6,684 bases of DNA from Acidobacteriota bacterium (GTDB taxonomy: Bacteria > Acidobacteriota > Terriglobia > Bryobacterales > Bryobacteraceae): assembly GCA_003223065.1 (NCBI GenBank), contig QHXU01000081.1, forward strand, positions 17,522 to 24,205, given 5' to 3'. The position numbers were made by a program, and so were the translations under genes. Below the pieces are notes generated by a model that saw only the letters and a list, made by a program, of their open reading frames with translations, was not told where the DNA came from and did no database searches. Numbering within the stretch: position 1 is the stretch's first letter; each line of letters starts with the position of its first letter. This document shows positions 1 to 5,192 of this stretch, one piece after another.

Positions 1-600
1 TCACCGGTCGAACCACGTGCGCTCATCCAACCCGGTCACGTCCACCACCAATGTGTCGCCTTCCCAGCGGGCGACAGATTGCCCCATCCACGTATCGACC
101 GGGGGCGGGCCGGGATCTTTCAAATAAATATTGCGAAAAGCTCCGTCGTATTCGTAAGCGATGGCGATCGCTTTATCGCTCTGAAAGATCTGGAAGGGGT
201 ACGGCATGTACGTGGCGCGGGGCACCCCCGGCAGGTAGCACATGATTTCAGGATCGGCTTTCAAGCGATTTTGAAAATTCTCCTTCCGCTGGGCGAGTGC
301 TGCCGGAAGATAGGGGATCGTACCCCCTTCCACCACGCTCAACCCGCCCGGTTCCGCGCCGACGGCGCCGAGCTCAAGGACCAGGCCCTGCCGCGCGGCG
401 TGAGCCTCCAGATCCCAGTTGGCGGTATTCATCGCCTGCCAGATCCCATTCAGGTTGGGGTGCCCGTCGGAAGTGCGCGGCGCTCTATATGCGGGCGTTT
501 GGCCGAACGCCGGGACGGCACCGAAACCGATAGCGCATACCATGAGTACAATCGGCCGCCTCGCCATCGAACGTCTCAACAGGGTTTGCAATTGATTCAT
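1..600 (-). CDS. Secreted DGHPxLxGIW-family protein, C-terminally truncated
   Basis: The 199-residue product has no function I can name. An N-terminal signal peptide is visible: basic residues R9, R10, R14 and R15, a hydrophobic run at about 17-31, and likely cleavage after AFG at 33. The mature protein begins with APRTSDGHPNLNGIW (40-54), which closely matches TAPRTRDGHPDLQGIW in the neighbouring divergent gene. Other family landmarks are the Cys121 segment (EIMCYLPGVPR) and RWEGDTLVVDVTG (178-190). The frame then reads TWFDR and meets TGA at bases 3-1. In the paralogue the equivalent point is followed by about 80 more residues, including LHVTERFRR and YACHEGNY. This copy therefore appears to have lost its C-terminal part through a nonsense or frameshift mutation, or is a short variant. 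The start at base 600 is preceded by AAAGG with a 6-base spacing; Met12 is an alternative. Sequence left of base 1 is not visible, so pseudogene status is unproven. Confidence 0.8.
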   Translation of the reverse strand: MNQLQTLLRRSMARRPIVLMVCAIGFGAVPAFGQTPAYRAPRTSDGHPNLNGIWQAMNTANWDLEAHAARQGLVLELGAVGAEPGGLSVVEGGTIPYLPAALAQRKENFQNRLKADPEIMCYLPGVPRATYMPYPFQIFQSDKAIAIAYEYDGAFRNIYLKDPGPPPVDTWMGQSVARWEGDTLVVDVTGLDERTWFDR

Positions 601-623
601 TTTTCGCCTTTACACAAGGGCAA

Positions 624-652
624 TTTGTAGCAGACGCTGAGCTGTGTGTCAA
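624..652 (-). promoter_or_regulatory. Sigma70-type promoter for the leftward DGHP gene
   Basis: Read on the minus strand, a perfect TTGACA (652-647) is followed by 17 bases and then TACAAA (629-624), which matches four of six positions of TATAAT. The bases just upstream of the -10 are TGC, giving an extended -10 element (TGnTACAAA). Transcription would begin near base 617, leaving a leader of about 17 bases that carries the AAAGG ribosome-binding site at 611-607 ahead of the ATG at 600. This is the best promoter match I see in the window. It is a consensus match only. Confidence 0.6.
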
Positions 653-699
653 ACGGCGCGGCCGACTCGCCATACTCGACAGTCGCAAAACTTCTTAGC

Positions 700-721
700 C
701 ACGAATGAACACGAATAAACA
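700..721. repeat. Short tandem intergenic repeat, 10-base unit
   Basis: Two adjacent 10-base units, CACGAATGAA (700-709) and CACGAATAAA (710-719), differ at one position and are followed by CA, the start of a third copy. The flank on the left is TTAGC. The stretch lies in the 180-base divergent spacer between the two DGHP genes. From memory, CCACGAATGAACACGAAT-like strings recur between genes in several environmental bacterial phyla, so this may be one member of a dispersed family. Within this window only this copy was noticed. Confidence 0.5.
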
Positions 722-780
722 GGAACCACCTGGATGGCGGGTATATGATTTGAAAGAGCTCTGAGGGATGGGAGGTTCAA

Positions 781-1776
781 ATGAACCGTCAATTTCACGC
801 TCCGAGTACTCTGGCGGTATTGATCGCGGGGCTCCTGTTGGCGCCAGGACCGCTCGGCGGCCAGGCCGCGAAGGCGTGGACTGCGCCACGCACGCGAGAT
901 GGACACCCTGACCTTCAAGGGATATGGACCAACAACACACTCACGCCGCTGGAGCGCCCCGCCGAGTTTCGTAGCAAGCCCAATGTGACCGAAGCGGAAG
1001 CGGCTCAATATGAGAAGCGGGTCGTCGAGCAACGCGATCGCGATCGGCGCGACGGAGATGCGGACACCGATGTCGCCCGCGCGTATAACGAACTGTTCTT
1101 CGATCAAGGAGCGAAGCTGGCCCGAATCCACGGGACGATTCGAACTTCGATGGTCACCGATCCACCGGACGGAAGAATTCCGCCGTTGACCGCCGAAGCG
1201 CAGAAGCGCCAACAGGCATTTCGTGAGTACGCCAGGCTTCATCCGGCCGATCGGGCCCAGGACCGATCCCTGGCCGAACGCTGCCTGTTCTGGGGCACAG
1301 CCGGCCCCCCCATGCTTCCGGGTCCTTACAACAACACCTACCAGGTCTACCAGACCCAGTCGTACGTGATGATTCTTGTCGAAATGATCCACGACGCCCG
1401 CATCATCCCGCTGGACGGGCGTCCCCACGTGCCCCCTAGCGTTCGCCAGTGGATGGGAGATTCGCGAGGGCGGTGGGAAGGCGAGGTGCTGGTTGTTGAC
1501 ACCACCAACTTCAGCGACAAGACCCGGTTTAGAGGATCGGACGAAAACCTCCATGTGACGGAGCGCTTCAGGCGAATCAGCGAGAACACGATCCTATATC
1601 AGTTCACCATCGACGATCCGACCGCGTTCACCAGACCCTGGACCGCGGAGCTTCCTCTCACAGCAACAGCCGGGCCCATCTACGAATACGCGTGTCACGA
1701 AGGAAATTACGCCTTATCTTCGATTCTCGCGGGAGCGAGGGCCGAAGAGAAGAAGGCTGAAGGGAAGCCGAAATAG
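781..1776 (+). CDS. Secreted DGHPxLxGIW-family protein, full length
   Basis: This 331-residue exported protein belongs to an acidobacterial family that I recognise by motif but cannot assign a function. It has a signal peptide (hydrophobic stretch about 10-25, likely cleavage near GQA at 27-29), then TAPRTRDGHPDLQGIW (34-49). A charged, probably helical segment (70-120) follows, then the Cys168 segment (AERCLFWG), an IIPLDGRPH strand (208-216) and WMGDSRGRWEGEVLVVD (224-240). The C-terminal part has LHVTERFRR (257-265), PWTAELPL (286-293) and YACHEGNY (303-310, Cys305). The two cysteines could pair after export (inference). The start at 781 is supported by GGAGG at 771-775 with a 5-base spacing. 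A weak -10-like TATGAT lies at 744-749 without a convincing -35. The gene is divergent from its truncated paralogue and convergent with the DUF6644 operon; the charged tail (EEKKAEGKPK) ends directly against that operon's last stop codon. Confidence 0.9.
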   Translation: MNRQFHAPSTLAVLIAGLLLAPGPLGGQAAKAWTAPRTRDGHPDLQGIWTNNTLTPLERPAEFRSKPNVTEAEAAQYEKRVVEQRDRDRRDGDADTDVARAYNELFFDQGAKLARIHGTIRTSMVTDPPDGRIPPLTAEAQKRQQAFREYARLHPADRAQDRSLAERCLFWGTAGPPMLPGPYNNTYQVYQTQSYVMILVEMIHDARIIPLDGRPHVPPSVRQWMGDSRGRWEGEVLVVDTTNFSDKTRFRGSDENLHVTERFRRISENTILYQFTIDDPTAFTRPWTAELPLTATAGPIYEYACHEGNYALSSILAGARAEEKKAEGKPK

Positions 1777-2265
1777 CTAAGAGTCGAAGGCAATAAGCCG
1801 CCCGGTGAGGACCAAGCCTATCCACAGCAGCAGAGACAATGAAGCAGCGAGCTTCGCTTGAAGCGGCATGACGCAAGCTTTGTCCAGAAGCGCGGGATTG
1901 CGATAAACGGGCCGGAAGGCAAGCGCATGCACCCCAACCAGCAACATCAGAGCCATCTTGATCCAAAAGGACTTGCTGTGATACAGCTTCTCCGGCTCGC
2001 ACCAGGCAAGCAGCAGTCCACTTACGATAACGACCACGCCGCCGATCCATTTCCAGACACGAAGCTGTTTCACAACGTCTGAAACGGGTTGCCGCCGCAG
2101 ACCCCAGCCGAGCAACCGCAAGTCGGTGGCGAGGATCATGCCGCCGAACAAAGCGATCGCCAGCAAATGTACTCCGCCGATGATCGGATACAGCAGCGCG
2201 CCTTCCCGGATTGCAACGCTCACCTCTGTGTTCTGAAGCCACTGGCAGAAGGAAAAAAGAGACAT
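1777..2265 (-). CDS. DUF6644-like four-helix membrane protein (second of pair)
   Basis: The 162-residue integral membrane protein has four predicted helices at about 24-46, 73-89, 101-118 and 137-159. The motifs fit the uncharacterised DUF6644 type as I know it: GGVHLLAIALFGG then DLRLLGWGLRRQP (48-60), SFWIKM (99-104), a helix with GVHALAF (111-117), and a final LLLWIGLVLTGRLIAF. His33 in helix 1 and His113 in helix 3 are matched in the upstream paralogue. I chose the start at 2265 because GAGGAG (2275-2270) lies 4 bases before it. The frame remains open upstream to 2319, but that extension would overlap the preceding gene and lacks hydrophobic or family-like sequence. The gene starts 8 bases after the stop of the upstream paralogue, and its Shine-Dalgarno overlaps that stop codon, so translational coupling is likely. 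Function is unknown. Confidence 0.88.
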   Translation of the reverse strand: MSLFSFCQWLQNTEVSVAIREGALLYPIIGGVHLLAIALFGGMILATDLRLLGWGLRRQPVSDVVKQLRVWKWIGGVVVIVSGLLLAWCEPEKLYHSKSFWIKMALMLLVGVHALAFRPVYRNPALLDKACVMPLQAKLAASLSLLLWIGLVLTGRLIAFDS

Positions 2266-2269
2266 GCGG

Positions 2270-2276
2270 CTCCTCA
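2270..2276 (-). promoter_or_regulatory. Ribosome-binding site overlapping upstream stop codon
   Basis: On the minus strand the TGA of the upstream DUF6644 gene (2276-2274) shares its G and A with a GAGGAG Shine-Dalgarno (2275-2270) serving the ATG at 2265. A ribosome terminating on the first gene would sit on the initiation site of the second, a classic arrangement for coupled synthesis of partner subunits. This site decides the start of the downstream gene. Confidence 0.7.
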
Positions 2277-2750
2277 AACGAACGCGATCATTCGCCCGGC
2301 CGAAAGAACTCCCGTCCACAGCACGAGTGAGACAACGGCCACGAGCCGGCCTGCTACGGTCGCATCACCTGTGGTCGAATCCAGCGAGCGGGCGATCCGC
2401 CGATGAATCGTGAAATGAAAACCGATGGCGGTCAGCAGACACACCATCTTGATTCGAAAGGACTCGTTAACGTAGTATCTGACGGCGTCCGCCGAGAACA
2501 TCAGCGGACCCGTAATCAACATCACCGCAAGGCCCGCGCGGGTCCAGGGCGCCAGATCGGCTGCAAGCTGCGCGGCGGACTGCCGCCGCATACCCAAGCC
2601 GAGCAGACGCAAATCAACGATAGCAATGGTTCCGATCAGCAAGGCGAAGCCAAGGAAGTGAATGGTTTCGACCACTGGGAAAGCCCATTCGGGGCCGTTC
2701 ATGGCGTTCGCGACCGGGCTTTGGTTAATCCATTCCATCAATCGAAACAT
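2274..2750 (-). CDS. DUF6644-like four-helix membrane protein (first of pair)
   Basis: From Met at 2750 the product is 158 residues with four predicted helices (about 23-45, 70-86, 98-114, 135-156). It is a clear paralogue of the downstream protein: FRLMEWI matches FSFCQWL, ETIHFLG matches GGVHLLA, DLRLLGLGMRRQS matches DLRLLGWGLRRQP, ESFRIKM matches KSFWIKM, and LVLWTGVLSAGRMIAF matches the last helix. His31 and His112 align with His33 and His113 of the partner; His116 is extra. The frame is open up to a TTG at 2801 that directly follows an in-frame TGA and has no ribosome-binding site, so I prefer 2750. There GGAG lies only 3 bases upstream, a tight spacing. The gene follows the GH20 gene by 70 bases (19 if TTG were used) with no clear terminator between, which suggests one operon. 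Function is not established. Confidence 0.85.
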   Translation of the reverse strand: MFRLMEWINQSPVANAMNGPEWAFPVVETIHFLGFALLIGTIAIVDLRLLGLGMRRQSAAQLAADLAPWTRAGLAVMLITGPLMFSADAVRYYVNESFRIKMVCLLTAIGFHFTIHRRIARSLDSTTGDATVAGRLVAVVSLVLWTGVLSAGRMIAFV

Positions 2751-2820
2751 GGGCTCCGTTACGTCCGTAAAGAGAGTTTGACTTAGTTCATCATGACTCA
2801 ATCAGCGAGCCGGCCGCCTA

Positions 2821-5139
2821 TCATTCCAGCACTTCCGGACTTCGAGAAGGATAGTCCCTGGCTGAGGTTTTTTCCCACTCTAAGCGAATTTCACGCTCCA
2901 CTAAGCTGTTGGCTGCCGCATAGCGGTTGCGGGCCGTACAGACTTTCTCGAACCAATCGCCGAATGGAAGAAGCAGGTCGCGATAGACCAGGTAGCTCAT
3001 GTCGACGGTGCGGTCGGGGAGATGGTCCTTGACGTCGTCGAGCTCGTGGAGGAATCTGCGTCCGTTGGCTTCGGCGACACGTGGGTGCCAGCTCTTATAC
3101 CAGGTCGCTGTCACATCGGCGAGCGTGGCGTTCCGGCGGTTACGAATTCGCACCGCCAAATCCAGCGCACGATCAAGCGCTGCAACCGCCTGCCTGGGCC
3201 GTTTATTCCGGGCTTCCGTCTCGGCCGTCTCGAACGAGGCGTACACGCGATTGAGATCCTCCAACATCTCGATATTCTGCCGGCAGAGGCGGGCGATGGA
3301 CAGGAAGACCTCGAGCGTGTAACGGTTGAATTCGACGTGCTGGAGGTTCTCGTGCAGCAGGCCGAGTAATTCGTCGTTCCCGGCGTGGAACTCGGCGGCG
3401 AGCTGCAGCCTTCGGGCGTTCTCTTGCCACCAATTCGGATCCAGCGACAGATTCCCGGCAGAGGGAACAGGAGGCAGCGGCAGGCTCTGGTCATGCGCGG
3501 GCCGGCGCGGCGTGTAAATCTGATCCGAGTTCCCCCAGATGGGTTTGCGGGCAGTCGAAGAAACGGTCTCCCAACTGTCGACCCAGAACTGCGCCTGGTA
3601 GCTCAGAAGCTGGTACACACGATTCATTTCCACTGCGCCTGTCCCGTAGAACAGCGGATAAAAGGTGCTCATGAGTTCGGCGGGGTCAGGCGAACCGGGA
3701 TGCGCGCCGGCGGCAGTTGTCGTAGCGTAGCCCAGCCAGAAGCAGGAGGGATGCAGACCCATGTCGGCCCAGCCGGCAACGATCATGCCGATCAGCGCGG
3801 CGTCGTCACGCGCCGAGTCGAACGATACTTTTTCGAATGCGCTGGCCACACGGGGAACGGCGTTGCGGTTCACGTGCAGGCGCTTGGCAGGGGATAGCAG
3901 GAAGTATTCGGGGAAGAGCTTTTCCTCACCTTCCGTGGAGGTATAGATCATTTGCCGGATGCCATGCGCGCGGAATGCTTTGTCGAACTCCGGACCGTAC
4001 ACCTCGCCGTTTATCAAGTACGAGGGCAGCGACGAAATGTCGGCCACCTTGAGCGGATACTCGCCCCAGAAGATGACCTCGCGCCCGCGATCATGGAGGT
4101 AGCCTGCGGCTTTGACCAGGAACTGCGAAAGCAGCTTGCCAACGGCGCCCAAACGCTTGGCCTCCGGCTCTTCCTGGCATTGCGCGTTGTTGGCCATTCC
4201 GATGTAGTACGGTTCGTCGGTGGATAGGTAGAAATACTTCACGCCTTTGTTGGCATCCAGCAGATCCTGATACATGCCGTAGAGCAATCGATAGGAATCC
4301 GGGTTGGTGACGCAGAGTTCATAGTTGCTGTCGGTGAAAGCGCGTAGCTTCGCATATTCCGGATGTTTGAGGATGAAGGCAATGTGCCCCGGCGCGTCGA
4401 GATATGGGATAAGCTGCACGTAGTATCGCAGGCCGTAATCGGTGAGTTCTTGCAGCTCCGCCGAGGAAAGCGCTTGCGGCTCAACCAGTGCGGGGGCGCT
4501 CTTGAATTGGAAGTGGCCCTCGAGCTTGATCACGAAGCCGTTGATCTTGAAGAAGGAGGCCTGACGAATCGCGCGCTTCAGCTCGTCGAGCCGATCGAGA
4601 TGATGCGCGTCGTCCCAGTAGAGCTGCCGCAGACCGAGATCGGGCCAGTCGACGATGCGGCCTTCTGGGAGCCAGAGCGAGCCGTTCCGCGGCTTCAACA
4701 ATTGAACGAGCGTTTCGACGCCGTAAAAGAGGCCGGGCGAAGCGTTAGCCGTGATGGTGATGCGCGCGTTCGACAGATCGATCCGGTATGCCTGCGCGGC
4801 GATGGCGTGTTTGTCGGGGTCGAGGGCCGAGCCTACAGCAACCGCGTCCGGTGAAATCTCCAGGCGGAGAGTCTTCGAGCCTTGCGCGCCGAGCGCGATC
4901 CGGAATCGTGATTGCAAGTCCTCCTTCAGCGCTTGAACCGCGATATCGTTCGGGTTCACTCCGGCCCCAGCCTCGAGCCGCCAGCCGGGCCCAAACGGGA
5001 AGTCGGCCGCACGCAGCTCGACGTTCTGCGGCTGAGGCAAGACCGTGTATCCGCGCGACATTAGTTGCGACACCGCCGCCGAGGCGGGGCCTGACAGGGC
5101 GAGAGCGACAGCGAAACTGGCTCGAAGGATCATTGACAT
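2821..5139 (-). CDS. Secreted GH20-type beta-N-acetylhexosaminidase
   Basis: This 772-residue exported enzyme probably removes terminal N-acetylglucosamine or N-acetylgalactosamine from glycans. The signal peptide covers residues 1-21 (ASA, then AV). Residues about 30-165 resemble the GH20b domain (YTVLPQPQNVEL near the start, SPGLFYGVETLVQLL at 134-148). The GH20 barrel follows from about 166: LGLRQLYWDDAHH, then ELQELTDYGLRYYVQLIPYLDAPGH (228-252). YLSTDEPYY (304-312) carries the expected catalytic Asp308-Glu309 pair, and FWGEYP (357-362) may supply an active-site Trp. The usual GGDE context is changed to STDE, and the normal HxxDDQxW segment after strand 2 is replaced by IKLEGHFQF, so substrate range is uncertain. 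Residues about 570-760 form a long, charged, helical extension. Met3 (base 5133) has better spacing (8 bases) to AAAGG than Met1, so the true start may be two codons later. Tandem stops TGA TAG end the gene. It is divergent from a TonB receptor gene. Confidence 0.85.
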   Translation of the reverse strand: MSMILRASFAVALALSGPASAAVSQLMSRGYTVLPQPQNVELRAADFPFGPGWRLEAGAGVNPNDIAVQALKEDLQSRFRIALGAQGSKTLRLEISPDAVAVGSALDPDKHAIAAQAYRIDLSNARITITANASPGLFYGVETLVQLLKPRNGSLWLPEGRIVDWPDLGLRQLYWDDAHHLDRLDELKRAIRQASFFKINGFVIKLEGHFQFKSAPALVEPQALSSAELQELTDYGLRYYVQLIPYLDAPGHIAFILKHPEYAKLRAFTDSNYELCVTNPDSYRLLYGMYQDLLDANKGVKYFYLSTDEPYYIGMANNAQCQEEPEAKRLGAVGKLLSQFLVKAAGYLHDRGREVIFWGEYPLKVADISSLPSYLINGEVYGPEFDKAFRAHGIRQMIYTSTEGEEKLFPEYFLLSPAKRLHVNRNAVPRVASAFEKVSFDSARDDAALIGMIVAGWADMGLHPSCFWLGYATTTAAGAHPGSPDPAELMSTFYPLFYGTGAVEMNRVYQLLSYQAQFWVDSWETVSSTARKPIWGNSDQIYTPRRPAHDQSLPLPPVPSAGNLSLDPNWWQENARRLQLAAEFHAGNDELLGLLHENLQHVEFNRYTLEVFLSIARLCRQNIEMLEDLNRVYASFETAETEARNKRPRQAVAALDRALDLAVRIRNRRNATLADVTATWYKSWHPRVAEANGRRFLHELDDVKDHLPDRTVDMSYLVYRDLLLPFGDWFEKVCTARNRYAAANSLVEREIRLEWEKTSARDYPSRSPEVLE

Positions 5140-5161
5140 CGCCTTTCTTCCGGAGTAGGTT
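5133..5161 (+). promoter_or_regulatory. Candidate promoter for the TonB receptor gene
   Basis: TTGACA (5133-5138) is followed by 17 bases and TAGGTT (5156-5161). The -10 matches only three of six positions, but these are the most conserved ones (first T, second A, last T). Transcription would begin near base 5168. The -35 element overlaps the start codons of the divergent GH20 gene on the other strand. The call rests on consensus alone. Confidence 0.4.
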
Positions 5162-5180
5162 ATCGTAAATGCTTGTTGAC

Positions 5181-5191
5181 GGGAGACTCCC
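5181..5191 (+). promoter_or_regulatory. Ribosome-binding site inside a small inverted repeat
   Basis: GGGAG at 5181-5185 sits 7 bases before the ATG at 5193 and supports that start. It is also the left arm of GGGAG-A-CTCCC, whose right arm occupies 5187-5191. Folded in RNA this gives a stem of about four pairs with a three-base loop that would cover the Shine-Dalgarno sequence. The stem is short, so any effect on translation is speculative. Confidence 0.45.
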
Positions 5192-5192
5192 T

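Noticed and set aside
79..630. 183-residue open frame on the plus strand opposite the truncated DGHP gene
   Set aside because: It is a shadow of the real minus-strand gene, without a family motif. It also runs across that gene's start and promoter.
663..685. CGACT...AGTCG inverted repeat upstream of the leftward promoter, considered as an operator
   Set aside because: Five-base arms with a 13-base gap are expected by chance in sequence of this composition, and there is no supporting second copy.
744..749. TATGAT as a -10 element for the full-length DGHP gene
   Set aside because: There is no acceptable -35 at 16-18 bases upstream and no extended -10, so it is mentioned only within the gene entry.
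649..1554. 301-residue open frame on the minus strand opposite the full-length DGHP gene
   Set aside because: It is antisense to a gene with a signal peptide, a strong ribosome site and family motifs. Its translation shows no recognisable domain and is typical of a GC-rich mirror frame.
1755..1769. GGCT...AGCC hairpin followed on the minus strand by a pyrimidine run, considered as a terminator for the DUF6644 operon
   Set aside because: There are only four base pairs and the tail is mixed T and C, so it is too weak to call.
2266..2319. N-terminal extension of the second DUF6644 protein to an upstream Met
   Set aside because: The 18 added residues are charged, overlap the preceding gene and bypass a clear GAGGAG site just before the internal ATG.
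2751..2801. TTG start for the first DUF6644 protein
   Set aside because: The TTG follows an in-frame TGA directly, has no Shine-Dalgarno sequence, and the added residues do not align with the paralogue. Met at 2750 aligns well.
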